NCBI RefSeq assembly: GCF_006912135.1
Contig: NZ_VIRS01000051.1
Span: 1 to 41,759, forward strand
Length of the DNA stretch: 41,759 nucleotides
Source of the DNA: Cryptosporangium phraense
Lineage (GTDB): Bacteria > Actinomycetota > Actinomycetes > Mycobacteriales > Cryptosporangiaceae
Direction: 5' to 3'
Made by a program: the position numbers and the translations under genes. The notes below the pieces were generated by a model that worked only from the letters and a program-made list of their open reading frames with translations, had not been told where the DNA came from and ran no database searches. This document shows, one piece after another, positions 29,170 through 37,940 of the stretch (positions are counted from its first letter, which is position 1; the number at the start of each line of letters is the position of its first letter).

Positions 29170-32100
29170 ATGGGCAGAACGATCTCCGTCGGCGATGCGG
29201 TGCGGTTGCTGGGCGGTGACAGCACGGCGGCTCGGGCGATTGACGCGTTGACCGGCGGGTTGTTGTTAGGAGCGGTCGGCGGTGCGCCAGCGCTGCTCGG
29301 CTGGCTGGACGTGGGCGCGGAGTTCGCGCGGTTGGGGCGGCGGCTGCTGCGCAGCGCGGCCAAGACGCGCGGAAGCATCGGTCGGGTCGGTCGGACCGAA
29401 CGCGTGAGCGCAGCCCACACCGTCATTGTGGTCGCCGCGTACTTCGAGGCGATGGCTGGCGCGCCATTGCCAGCGCGATTCTCCGATTTGGAATTGACGC
29501 GCAGCGAGCAGCTCGCCTTGGCTGGTAGCTCAGGTGGCGAGCAGGTCGATGGGTTTGTGACGGCTGTTCTCGCCGTCGGTGAGGTTCTGCCCAGTCCACA
29601 CACGACAGGTGCCCAATTCGAGAAGCGGTTGGGCGACTACTACCAAGAGCTCTCAAATCGCGTGGTGACGTTCATGTCCGGCCTAGAGGTTTGGGATCGA
29701 CTGTCCGAGACCGACCGCGCGCGATGGTCAGCAGGGTTGGCGGATCTGCCGACGTCCGCGCTGCGCCAATACCGCGCACTGCTAGGGGAGCTCGCTGCGG
29801 ACTTTCCTGAGTTACGGTTCTGGGCCGATCAGCGAGAGCACCATACGACGCAGGAAGAGGTGCGGCGGCTGGAGCCGGCGCTCGCATCGCTTCAAACCGC
29901 GCTCGAAGAACTGTCCGGCAGCCACGCCGCAAGTATTCACCGCGATGCGCTGAGCCGCGCACACCGAGGCGCGCTCGGCCGCTCGATCGTCGAGTCCGGT
30001 GAACTGCCGATCGGGCTGACTGTACCGACCTTGGAGGCCGGATATGTGCCGCCACGCTTTCGGGTAGCGCCGTCTGATCCGAACGTGAGCGTAAACGACG
30101 AAGACTGGTGGATCCGACAGGAGATCCATGAGGATCTAGGCGGATTCTTCCTGCGGTATTTGACGTCTCCGACAGCTATCGACTCGCCGATCGTGCTGCT
30201 CGGCCAGCCCGGCGCTGGGAAATCGGTGCTGACGAAGGTTCTGGCTGCGCGGCTTCCCGCGTCGGACTATCTGCCAGTACGCGTCGTGCTGCGCGATGTT
30301 GCGGCCGAGGCCGGCATTCAGGAGCAGGTAGAACAGGCTTTGCTCGGCGCCACTGGTGATCGCATGAGCTGGCCGTCGCTGGTTCGCTCCGCCAGCGGAG
30401 TCCTGCCGGTGCTCCTAATGGACGGTTTCGATGAATTGCTGCAGGCCACGGGTGTGCGCCATACTGACTACCTGGCCAGGGTGAACGCGTTCCAGCTACG
30501 CGAGGCCGAACAGGGAAGGCCACTCGCGATCATCGTGACGTCGCGGCTCGGCGTCGCAGACCAGGCCCGTACGCCCGCGGGTACTTTGCTTTTGCGGCTT
30601 GAGCCGTTCGACGAGTCACGAGTTCGTGCCTGGGCGGGCATCTGGAATGACGTCAACAGCGAGAATTTCGCGGTGTCCGGCACAAGGCCGTTAGATCCCG
30701 ACGCGGTGCTGGCCTATCCTGACCTGGCTGAGCAACCCCTGCTGCTGCTGATGCTCGCACTGCATGACGCCGACGCCAACGCTCTGAGCCAGCGGGACAC
30801 GGCGCTCCGCCCCCGCGAGCTCTACGAGCGATTACTCGGAAGCTTCGCCCGCCGCGAGGTCGTCAGACAGCGGCCATATCTTTCCGCGAGCGAGGTCAGC
30901 GACGCCGTCGAGGACGAACTTCGGCGTCTCGCGCTAGTCGCTTTTGCCGCGTTCAACCGCGCGAGCCAATGGGTGACCGAATCCGACCTCGAAGGCGACC
31001 TCACCGCCGTGCTCGGTGGCGGGGACGGCGCAGAGGGCGGCGGCATACGTGCAGTGAGACGTCCCGCCGAGATCGTACTAGGACGGTTTTTCTTTATTCA
31101 CCGCGCGCGGGCTCTCCGCCACGACGTACCTCTAGGCACCTATGAGTTCCTCCACGCGACGTTCGGCGAGTACCTGGTCGCGCGCCTGACGTGGCAGCTC
31201 TTCGCGGACACCGCCGCCCGCGCTGCACCGGGCCTCTTCGGCGCACCGGTCGCCGACGACGACCTGCTCTATGCGTTGCTCTCGTACGCCGCCCTGGCCG
31301 GGCGCGGTCCGGTGGTCCAGTTCCTCGACGACATCACCGACGAGATTCCTGCCGAGACCCGCCCACGACTGCTCGACCTTCTGGTCCGCTTGCACCGGGT
31401 GGCTGGGTACCCCCGAGCGCAGGGGAACCTCACCGTCTATCAGCCACGGAGATTGACCCAGACGGCACGGCACGCTGCCTACAGCGCCAACCTCGTCCTC
31501 CTTGCCATCTGTATCGGCGGCGATGTGCGCGCGAGCGACTTGTTCGACCCGGCCGACGACGATGTCGTGAGCCAGTGGCACAACCTCACACTGTTGTGGC
31601 ACTCGCAGCTCAGCCACAACGACTACAGCAGCCTCGTCGACATCGTCGCCCTGGACCGGTTGTGGCCGTCGGACATGCCGCGGGACGTGCGTCTCTTTCT
31701 CCGGACCACCAATGACGCGGTGCCTCCCGTCGATACCTACTGGACCTACGCCGTCGAAAGCCATCGGCGCGGCGCCATTTCCTGGAACTTCACCCTCGCC
31801 GAATCAGTCCGCCGTCGTACTCAATTCCAATGCGGCCAGCACGACGACATCCTCCTGCACCTCGCGGAACCGATGACTACAGCCCTAGACGACGCCGCGC
31901 TCACCCATTTCTACGGATTTTCGGAAACGGCCGCGCCGACAGCCGCCCATGCCCTCGTTCGCGCGTGGCTTCCCGGTGCGCGCCCTCCGACCGAGGAACC
32001 GCATGCCGCCCATGAAATCTGTGCGGACATCGTGAACGCGATCTATCAAATTCAGCACGGATACGACAATCCGCGTCGCTTCGCGGAAGCCGCTATCGCG

Positions 32101-32352
32101 GCTCTAGCCGCAGACGACACCGTCCACCCCGACGCCGTTGCCGACCTGGTCGAGGTTTACCTAAATAACAACGCAATTACCGCTAACCATGTCGGTGCGG
32201 CCCTCGCTCGATGCCTTCGAGCGCACCTCAACCGCTGCCCAGCGGGCGCCCCAGGCAACGAACGGTTAACTTCTCTGCTGCACCGAGTATCTGACTCCGG
32301 CACTTACGTGACGGCTCCCTTACGCCGCCTCGGTTCTACGGAAACCTCGTGA
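29170..32352 (+). CDS. NACHT-domain STAND NTPase (bacterial NLR-like, probable defence)
   Basis: 1060 residues from ATG 29170 with GGAGGTG just upstream. The N-terminal helical region (~1-330) includes ERVSAAHTVIVVAAYFEAM near 97-115, typical of helical domains that precede NACHT modules in actinobacteria. The NACHT NTPase follows: Walker A GQPGAGKS at 345-352, Walker B LLMDGFDE at 415-422 and a sensor-like IIVTSRLG near 455. Residues ~560-700 form the winged-helix-like part (YEFLHATFGEYLVARL near 658). The C-terminal ~350 residues are helical without an obvious toxic domain. Characterised bacterial NACHT proteins protect against phage, so antiviral sensing is the likely role. No partner gene is obvious. 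It is divergent from lsr2 across a 232-base intergenic region. Confidence 0.9.
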   Translation: MGRTISVGDAVRLLGGDSTAARAIDALTGGLLLGAVGGAPALLGWLDVGAEFARLGRRLLRSAAKTRGSIGRVGRTERVSAAHTVIVVAAYFEAMAGAPLPARFSDLELTRSEQLALAGSSGGEQVDGFVTAVLAVGEVLPSPHTTGAQFEKRLGDYYQELSNRVVTFMSGLEVWDRLSETDRARWSAGLADLPTSALRQYRALLGELAADFPELRFWADQREHHTTQEEVRRLEPALASLQTALEELSGSHAASIHRDALSRAHRGALGRSIVESGELPIGLTVPTLEAGYVPPRFRVAPSDPNVSVNDEDWWIRQEIHEDLGGFFLRYLTSPTAIDSPIVLLGQPGAGKSVLTKVLAARLPASDYLPVRVVLRDVAAEAGIQEQVEQALLGATGDRMSWPSLVRSASGVLPVLLMDGFDELLQATGVRHTDYLARVNAFQLREAEQGRPLAIIVTSRLGVADQARTPAGTLLLRLEPFDESRVRAWAGIWNDVNSENFAVSGTRPLDPDAVLAYPDLAEQPLLLLMLALHDADANALSQRDTALRPRELYERLLGSFARREVVRQRPYLSASEVSDAVEDELRRLALVAFAAFNRASQWVTESDLEGDLTAVLGGGDGAEGGGIRAVRRPAEIVLGRFFFIHRARALRHDVPLGTYEFLHATFGEYLVARLTWQLFADTAARAAPGLFGAPVADDDLLYALLSYAALAGRGPVVQFLDDITDEIPAETRPRLLDLLVRLHRVAGYPRAQGNLTVYQPRRLTQTARHAAYSANLVLLAICIGGDVRASDLFDPADDDVVSQWHNLTLLWHSQLSHNDYSSLVDIVALDRLWPSDMPRDVRLFLRTTNDAVPPVDTYWTYAVESHRRGAISWNFTLAESVRRRTQFQCGQHDDILLHLAEPMTTALDDAALTHFYGFSETAAPTAAHALVRAWLPGARPPTEEPHAAHEICADIVNAIYQIQHGYDNPRRFAEAAIAALAADDTVHPDAVADLVEVYLNNNAITANHVGAALARCLRAHLNRCPAGAPGNERLTSLLHRVSDSGTYVTAPLRRLGSTETS

Positions 32353-32722
32353 AGAATTCGATCGATATAAAACTTGATTCATCGACCGAGCTGAACGTCA
32401 GACGGCCTTAGGCACTCAGTGGGCCGCTAGTTGGGGCCGTCGCTGCGCCGGGTGGCACAGATCCTGGTTTCGATTTCCGGATGGTTCGCCGGCTGGCAGG
32501 TGAGGAGAATCTCTGCCCGGGACCTATACGGCCTCAAGCGTTCCGAACCTGTCCTGGAGCACGCCGCGACGCCGACTGTTCACGCTTGAATATCTCCACA
32601 TACCGCTTGCGCGACGCGAGCAGTCGGCCAAGGACTCGACCGGCTTACCCACATCCTTGCCGATTGTTCGGTAGTAGAGCCGCCCTGGCCCGTTCTGTGC
32701 TGATCCCCGCGGCCGGGTTTGT
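32353..32722. other. Gap after the NACHT gene, no gene seen
   Basis: 370 bases between the NACHT stop and the end of a convergent reverse-strand gene. The first 40 bases are AT-rich, but no hairpin with a T-run was found. No convincing frame. Confidence 0.4.
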
Positions 32723-33160
32723 TTAGCGTGCGGTGACCCGCAGGGCGTGTTCGTACTGGCCGCGTTGGAAGGCGAAGTCTCGGAGATCGCGGTAGTCCCA
32801 CGGGCGGTGTCCGGTGCGGTAGTTGGACCAGACGACGGTGTCTTGGACGACGGTGACCGTAGCGGTGAAGGGCCAGCAGCCCCAGTCGCCGCATCTGCAG
32901 CCGAGGAGCACGGTGTCGCCGTCGCCGAACCAGCTCAAGACGGGATCGCCGAGGTAATGCCGGCTGGGCCACCGCACCTCATCCTGCGGCAGGCCCGCGT
33001 AGCTTCCGGCGAGGTCGGGCTGCCCCTCGCGCCGCGCGGAGGGAAGCTCGACCGTGCGGATCAGGTCTGGCAGCGGGACCCCGTTGAGGTGAGGAACGAC
33101 GGTCGAGAGAACACCGACACCGAGTTCCTGTTCCACAATGCGGAATTCGACGCTTTCCAT
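32723..33160 (-). CDS. Conserved small protein of unknown function
   Basis: 145 residues from ATG 33160 (MESVEFRIVEQELGVGVLST). Landmarks are GVPLPDLIRTVE near 27-38, a Cys cluster VLLGCRCGDWGCWPF at about 84-98 (Cys at 88, 90, 95) and WSNYRTGHRPWDYRDL near 111-126. The overall pattern resembles a family of short actinobacterial hypothetical proteins, with no function known to me. The Cys trio could bind a metal, but there is no fourth ligand. It is cytoplasmic, with no signal peptide. It is read in the same direction as, and 118 bases after, the DUF6228-like gene. Confidence 0.72.
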   Translation of the reverse strand: MESVEFRIVEQELGVGVLSTVVPHLNGVPLPDLIRTVELPSARREGQPDLAGSYAGLPQDEVRWPSRHYLGDPVLSWFGDGDTVLLGCRCGDWGCWPFTATVTVVQDTVVWSNYRTGHRPWDYRDLRDFAFQRGQYEHALRVTAR

Positions 33161-33278
33161 GGTCTGCACGGTAGCCCGGTGGCCTGGGCGGCCGTCTAGC
33201 CGAGCTCGGGCGATGATACTCGTGGCGGCCGGTGTCGCCACTGCTGCCGACCGAGTCGGTGGCCATCTTGAGAGCTCG

Positions 33279-33702
33279 CTAGGCGAGGAAGGCGGCGATC
33301 TTCCCGGCGAGGTGTCGGGTGTCCTCGCTGGCATCGATTTCGACGTAGGTCGACGCTTCCCAGGCGTCCGGCTCGTAGCCGCGGGGCCCGCGCAGGATGA
33401 AACGCAGCGATACGTGATCGCGCCAGTCGTGCGTCGCGTCGGTGCGCAGGTTGTGGTCGAGCGACTTCCAGCTGCGGACGCCTTCCCAGCCGACGTAGGA
33501 CTCGGCCAGCTCGGCTGCCCAGATGTTGAGCCTGTCGCCGTCCAGCGTGCCGACCATCGTGGTCGTACTCGCTCCGACGTCGTCGATCTCGCAGGGAAAG
33601 TTGAGAACCTCATCGCTTTCTGGTCTTTCAGGGGATGTGGAGACGCACGCGGCCGCGGCCCGGCTCCGCTGAGAACTCGATGCTGTCGTCCAGCAGCCTC
33701 AT
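33279..33702 (-). CDS. DUF6228-like protein with apparent +1 frameshift near its start
   Basis: The main frame encodes the DUF6228-like body (AAELAESYVGWEGVRSWKSL, then HVSLRFILRGPRGYEPDAW), ending in ASEDTRHLAGKIAAFLA. In that frame the protein-like sequence continues upstream of the first ATG (33557) as ERPESDEVLNFPCEIDD, but finds no start. An ATG at 33702 in a neighbouring frame gives MRLLDDSIEFSAEPGRGRVR and then stops at CCC-TGA (33628-33633). Skipping one base there, or one extra C in the CCCC run, joins the two parts into a normal ~140-residue protein. This could be a programmed +1 shift, a real mutation or a sequencing error. If the frameshift is real, a 92-residue product could still start at 33557. 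Function unknown. Confidence 0.65.
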
Positions 33703-34485
33703 CACGGGCCGAGCTTCCCAGTCCTCGCCCTATGGGATCGATCCCATTTCCAGGAGGCGCTGGGTGCTGTCGCGGTGGCCGGAGGGTCACCACGCCACAA
33801 GCGCTCGGTCGGCGGTGCACGCTGCCGCCACGACCTGGGTGCGCAACGTCCGCGATTACCGCGAGAGATCCTGCCCGCGCATCGGCCTGCGCTCCGTTCG
33901 TGCGCTGTGACGACTACGGAACACCTGATCAAACCCTTCTACGGCGATGTATCTCGACGACGAGGTCATCAACGGCCGCGGACGTGCGGAAGGCCGCTGG
34001 GCAGGTGCGGATCGGGGCGGCAGGTGGTTGTAATCGCCGGGTCCGGCCGGGCAGCCCGCCGGTCGATGGCGGCGCGCCTGCGAAAGGTGGGTGGGATTCG
34101 ATTCAGTAGAGGACACGTTGGAGGCCACCGATCCGGTCGGTTGCTGTCATGCGGTGCGGGCGCCGAGCCGATCAGCTTGCCACTTACGGCCGCGCCGGAC
34201 GGTGCCGTCCCTCCGGGTACAACGAGGACTGTCCGGGTCTGCAGGCTGGCGATCCGGTCGTTGCGGCACGACCCACAGTCAGCCGCACACTCGATCCTGC
34301 GGAACCCGAAGCGACCTTGACCAGTCGATCACGGACCGATGCGGTGCCAACCGGGCGGAGTACCGTCGACCGCGCCATCCATGCACAAGTTTCTCCACGA
34401 AACTTTTTTCCCCGAGCACCAATCCTTCGGTCCGGCTGCAACGAATCACGGGTGTTGATCACCGCTAGCCGACTGGAGTTCTCTT
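33703..34485. other. 780-base non-coding region upstream of the tat cluster
   Basis: No frame on either strand has consistent codon bias or a recognisable motif. The end of the region contains an intrinsic terminator (34387-34409) and the tatA ribosome-binding site (GGAG at about 34474). The preceding ~300 bases could encode a small RNA. Confidence 0.45.
34387..34409 (+). terminator. Rho-independent terminator without an upstream gene
   Basis: A perfect 7-bp stem (AAGTTTC / GAAACTT) with a five-base loop TCCAC is followed directly by a run of six T. It is rare in form for such GC-rich DNA. It sits 77 bases before tatA and has no forward coding gene ahead of it, so it is either the end of a small RNA or an attenuator in the tatA leader. 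Confidence 0.75.
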
Positions 34486-34758
34486 ATGGATGCGCTCAGC
34501 CCGTGGCATCTCCTGATCATCGCGGCCTGTTTCGTCATGCTCTTCGGCGCGAAGCGACTGCCTGATGCGGCTCGGTCGCTCGGCCGGTCCGCGCGCATCA
34601 TGAAAGCCGAATTGAAGGGAATGCACGACGAGCCGAAGGCTGAAGCCTCTCACGTGACGGACGTTCCCGCGGAGCCGATCGAGGCCGTCGTAGTCGAGCC
34701 GCGCGTCGTGGTGTCAGAGGACGTTCCCGTCACCGCCCGCGCTGATGGCACGCGCTGA
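34486..34758 (+). CDS. tatA: Twin-arginine translocase subunit TatA
   Basis: 90 residues. One N-terminal membrane helix ([16 protein letters not shown], about 6-21), then the family hinge [16 protein letters not shown] and an amphipathic helix to ~50, followed by an acidic, Glu/Val-rich tail. TatA oligomers form the variable-size pathway for folded proteins across the cytoplasmic membrane. The usual helix-start Glu/Gln position is replaced by a short polar DALSPWHL start. ATG 34486 has a GGAG site about eight bases upstream. It overlaps tatC by 14 bases, so the two are co-translated. A separate TatB-type gene lies at 37941. The pairing with an RR-signal substrate downstream suggests a dedicated Tat set. 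Confidence 0.9.
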   Translation: MDALSPWHLLIIAACFVMLFGAKRLPDAARSLGRSARIMKAELKGMHDEPKAEASHVTDVPAEPIEAVVVEPRVVVSEDVPVTARADGTR

Positions 34759-35593
34759 GGCTCCGCCGGCAGACCGGCCCGCCGAGCCGCCCGCTCCGGC
34801 GGACGCGCCGCCCACCCGGCCGAACATGTGGGTTCGTCATCTGAAAGAACTGCGCCGCCGAGCGATCATCTCCGCGTTGGCGGTGGTGGCCGGAACCATC
34901 GTCGCGTTCCTGTTCCACGCCACGATTCTGCACGCGCTGACTCAGCCGTACTGCGCGCTCCCCTCCCACGACCGGCTTCTGCAGGGGCAGTGCACGCTGA
35001 TCGTCACCGGCGTTCTGGACGCGTTCCGGCTCACGATCAAGCTGTGCCTCTTCGCCGGGATCCTGCTGTCGTCGCCCGTGTGGCTCTACCAGTTGTGGCG
35101 ATTCATCACGCCGGGACTGCACCAGCACGAACGCCGGTACGCCAGCTGGTTCGTCGGCATCTCGGTGCTGCTCTTCGGCGTGGGCGTCGCTTTCGCCTGG
35201 GAAACCCTGACGCGCGGCCTCCAGTTCCTGCTGGGATTCGCGACCGGCGGCGTGGCTTCGCTGTTGAGTTTTGACAGCTACCTCTCGTTCGTCACCGCGA
35301 TGGTGCTGATCTTCGGCGTCTCCTTCGAATTCCCATTGCTGATCGTGTCGCTCAACTTGGTCGGAGTGCTTTCCGCGGTACGGCTGCGGAAATGGAGCCG
35401 ATTCATTCTCTTCGGGATCGTCGTTTTCGCCGGCGGCGCTACGCCGAGCCCCGATCCACTCACGATGCTCGCTCTGGCCGCACCGCTTGCTCTGCTCTAC
35501 GGCGGATCGCTGATCTTCGCGATCTATCACGACCGGAGAAAAGCGCGGAACGCCGTCGCCGAAATCCCGGACGACCAACCGTCCGTTCTCTGA
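34745..35593 (+). CDS. tatC: Twin-arginine translocase receptor TatC
   Basis: 282 residues with six predicted membrane helices. Conserved features include [10 protein letters not shown] near 35, the periplasmic-loop and helix 2 stretch [32 protein letters not shown] near 120, and [12 protein letters not shown] near 190. An N-terminal Pro/Ala-rich extension of ~25 residues precedes the first conserved block. TatC is the receptor for twin-arginine signal peptides. The gene overlaps the end of tatA, which fixes the start as ATG 34745. Downstream are two hairpins and then the ferritin-like substrate gene. Confidence 0.95.
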   Translation: MARAEAPPADRPAEPPAPADAPPTRPNMWVRHLKELRRRAIISALAVVAGTIVAFLFHATILHALTQPYCALPSHDRLLQGQCTLIVTGVLDAFRLTIKLCLFAGILLSSPVWLYQLWRFITPGLHQHERRYASWFVGISVLLFGVGVAFAWETLTRGLQFLLGFATGGVASLLSFDSYLSFVTAMVLIFGVSFEFPLLIVSLNLVGVLSAVRLRKWSRFILFGIVVFAGGATPSPDPLTMLALAAPLALLYGGSLIFAIYHDRRKARNAVAEIPDDQPSVL

Positions 35594-35613
35594 CCACCCG
35601 ACCCGAATGGTCA

Positions 35614-35633
35614 TCGGGCATCGCCATGCCCGA
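35614..35633 (+). terminator. Hairpin just after tatC
   Basis: Perfect 8-bp inverted repeat (TCGGGCAT, loop CGCC, ATGCCCGA), 21 bases after the tatC stop. There is no T-run, so it may be a partial terminator or an mRNA-stabilising stem. Confidence 0.5.
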
Positions 35634-35659
35634 AATCAGGAAGGAGCGGTCGCACGTCG

Positions 35660-35680
35660 ACGCCTGCGCAGCGCAGGCGT
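35660..35680 (+). promoter_or_regulatory. Near-perfect palindrome before the ferritin-like gene
   Basis: ACGCCTGCGC / GCGCAGGCGT, 10-base arms around one central A, ending 23 bases before the ferritin-like start. It could fold as a leader stem or serve as a dyad operator for a dimeric regulator. Confidence 0.5.
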
Positions 35681-35703
35681 AGGAACTAGCAGGGGAGTAT
35701 GAA

Positions 35704-36621
35704 GTGTTCGGAAAGCAGCTCGTCACCAACATGATCCAGCGCAGCGCGGAGAACGCCGAGGACCGGCGTCGCTTCCTGCTGAGCGCCGGGGCTCTCGGGC
35801 TCGGCGTCGTCGGCGCCAGCGTGCTACCCGCCGGCGTGGCGTCCGCCGAGACCACCAGCGGCCCGAGCGACGGGGCGGTGCTCAATTTCGCCCTCAACCT
35901 CGAGTACCTCGAAGCCGAGTTCTACTCGCACGCCGTACACGGGTACGGCCTGACCGACAGTCTGACCGGCGGCACCGGGCGTAAGGGTGGCGTCACGGGT
36001 GGTCGGAAGGTGCCGTTCAAGACCAGGCGCATCCGCCAGTACGCGCAGGAGATCGCCGGGGACGAACTTCACCACGTGAAGTTCCTGCGCACGGCACTCG
36101 GCTCGGCTGCTGTCTCCCGGCCGTCCATCGATCTCCGCAGCAGCTTCACCGCCGCTGCCCGCGCGGCCAAGGTGATCGGGTCGCACGACACGTTCGACCC
36201 GTACGCGAACGAGAACAACTTCCTGCTCGCCGCGTTCCTGTTCGAGGACGTCGGCGTGACGGCGTACAAGGGCGCCGCCCCGCTGATCACCAACAAGACG
36301 TATCTCGAAGCGGCCGCCGGCATCCTCTCGGTGGAGGCGTACCACGCCGCGACGATCCGCTCCGCGCTCTACGAGAAGGGGCTGTCGTCCACGGTGGCGA
36401 AGCTGTCCGCGGCCCGTGACTCCCTCGACGGCGCGAGCGACGACGACCAGGGCATCACCCTCGGCGGTGTCGCCAACATCGTTCCGACCGACAGCAACGG
36501 GATCACGTTCAGCCGGTCCTACGACAAGGTCCTGAACATCGTCTACCTGAACCCCGCGAAGGTGAACAAGGGCGGCTTCTACCCGGCCGGCGTGAACGGA
36601 ACCCTCAACACCAGTTCCTGA
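35704..36621 (+). CDS. Exported ferritin-like domain protein (Tat substrate)
   Basis: 305 residues from GTG 35704, with GGGGAG six bases upstream. An N-terminal twin-arginine signal (DRRRFLLSAGALGLGVVG, RR within 21-23) and a likely cleavage site after VASA (~48) mark it for Tat export. The mature part begins with a ferritin-like helix rich in Glu (LNLEYLEAEFYSHAV, ~66-80), then EIAGDELHHVKFLR and FEDVGVTAYKGAA. This pattern belongs to the ferritin-like family common in actinobacterial secreted proteins. The final ~60 residues are Asn/Gly-rich (GGVANIVPTDSNGITF). Role: probably metal handling or stress resistance outside the cytoplasm. It is flanked by tatC and the Nramp transporter, which makes the Tat dependence convincing. 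Confidence 0.88.
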   Translation: MFGKQLVTNMIQRSAENAEDRRRFLLSAGALGLGVVGASVLPAGVASAETTSGPSDGAVLNFALNLEYLEAEFYSHAVHGYGLTDSLTGGTGRKGGVTGGRKVPFKTRRIRQYAQEIAGDELHHVKFLRTALGSAAVSRPSIDLRSSFTAAARAAKVIGSHDTFDPYANENNFLLAAFLFEDVGVTAYKGAAPLITNKTYLEAAAGILSVEAYHAATIRSALYEKGLSSTVAKLSAARDSLDGASDDDQGITLGGVANIVPTDSNGITFSRSYDKVLNIVYLNPAKVNKGGFYPAGVNGTLNTSS

Positions 36622-36629
36622 GGGACGGC

Positions 36630-36660
36630 GGTCCGGGCCCGCCCACGGCGGGCCCGGACC
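36630..36660 (+). terminator. Strong 14-bp hairpin between the ferritin-like and Nramp genes
   Basis: A perfect 14-bp stem (GGTCCGGGCCCGCC and its complement) with a three-base loop begins nine bases after the stop. No T-run follows, as is common in actinobacterial terminators. It would reduce read-through and keep the ferritin-like mRNA more abundant than the distal genes. Confidence 0.7.
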
Positions 36661-36679
36661 CCGCGGGGAAGGACGAACC

Positions 36680-37930
36680 ATGACCCAGACTCCTCTCGCC
36701 TACCCGGCTGAGCCGGTCGCGCTCCGGGTTCCTCGCCGCACCCGGTTGCGAGCGGTCACCGCCTTCGGCCCGGCGTTCGTGGCCGCGATCGCCTATGTCG
36801 ACCCGGGCAACTTCGCGACCAACTTCGCCGGTGGGGCGAGCACCGGCTACCGGCTGGTGTGGGTGGTGGTGCTGGCCAATCTCGTCGCGATGCCGATCCA
36901 GTACCTGTCCGCGAAACTCGGCGTGGTCACGGGGCGCAGCCTCCCGCAGGCTTTCCGAGACGTCTTCCCCGGCGTCGCGTCGCGGGTGATGTGGGCGCAA
37001 GCCGAGATCGTGGCGATGGCGACCGATCTGGCGGAGTTCGTCGGTGCCGCGATCGGGTTGAACCTGCTCTTCGCCGTACCGATGCCGATCGCCGCGGGCC
37101 TGACCGCGATCCTGGCGTTCGCCGTGCTCACGCTGCAACGCCGCGGACACCGTCCGTTCGAGATCGCCATCGGCTCGCTGCTGGCCCTGATCTGCCTCGG
37201 CTTCCTCTACCTCACCGTGCAGAGCCCACCATCGGCGTCCGGGACCCTCACCGGGCTCGTGCCGAGCTTCGGCGGCGGCGACACCCTCCTGCTGGCGGTC
37301 GGCATCATCGGCGCCACCGTCATGCCACACGCCATCTACCTGCACTCGGGGCTGATGCGCGGCCGCTCCACACCCGGCGATCAGCGACGCGTGCTGCGCT
37401 TCGCACGGGCAGACATCGCCCTGGCGATGACCTTGGCCGGTCTGGTGAACCTCAGCATGCTGACGGTGGCGGCCACACTGTTCCACCACGGCTCCAGCGA
37501 CGCGATCACGCTCGGCACCGTCCACGCCGGACTCGGCCGGCTGGTGGGCGGAGGTGCCGCGCTGGCCTTCGCCGCGGCTCTGCTCGCGTCGGGGATCTCG
37601 TCGTCCAGTGTCGGGACGGCGGCCGGTCAGGTCGTGATGGACGGCTTCCTCGGCGCGCGGCTACCGCTGGTCGTGCGGCGGCTGATCACGATGGCGCCGG
37701 CCGTCGTGCTGCTCTGTTCCGGCATCGACCCCACCCGTGCGCTGGTACTGAGCCAGGTCGTCCTGTCCTTCGGCATCCCGTTCGCGTTGGTCGCGCTACT
37801 CGTCCTGACCAGCCGGCGCAGCCTCATGGGCGACCAGGTCAACTCTCGGCCCATGGTGTCGTGCATGACCGCGATCGTGGTCGTGCTCACCGGCCTCAAC
37901 CTCTTTCTCCTCGCCCAACAGCTCAGTTAG
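36680..37930 (+). CDS. mntH: Nramp-family divalent metal transporter (MntH-like)
   Basis: 416 residues with about eleven membrane helices. The metal-binding DPGN motif is at 41-44 (AYVDPGNFATNFAGG) and the MPH motif at 215-217 (GATVMPHAIYLHSG), both intact, so proton-coupled uptake of Mn(II) or Fe(II) is expected. ATG 36680 follows AAGGA by about six bases. It lies between a ferritin-like exported protein and tatB. This links metal uptake with an extracytoplasmic metal-binding protein, although uptake and export act in opposite directions. Whether it prefers Mn or Fe cannot be told from the sequence. Confidence 0.93.
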   Translation: MTQTPLAYPAEPVALRVPRRTRLRAVTAFGPAFVAAIAYVDPGNFATNFAGGASTGYRLVWVVVLANLVAMPIQYLSAKLGVVTGRSLPQAFRDVFPGVASRVMWAQAEIVAMATDLAEFVGAAIGLNLLFAVPMPIAAGLTAILAFAVLTLQRRGHRPFEIAIGSLLALICLGFLYLTVQSPPSASGTLTGLVPSFGGGDTLLLAVGIIGATVMPHAIYLHSGLMRGRSTPGDQRRVLRFARADIALAMTLAGLVNLSMLTVAATLFHHGSSDAITLGTVHAGLGRLVGGGAALAFAAALLASGISSSSVGTAAGQVVMDGFLGARLPLVVRRLITMAPAVVLLCSGIDPTRALVLSQVVLSFGIPFALVALLVLTSRRSLMGDQVNSRPMVSCMTAIVVVLTGLNLFLLAQQLS

Positions 37931-37940
37931 GACGCGCGTC

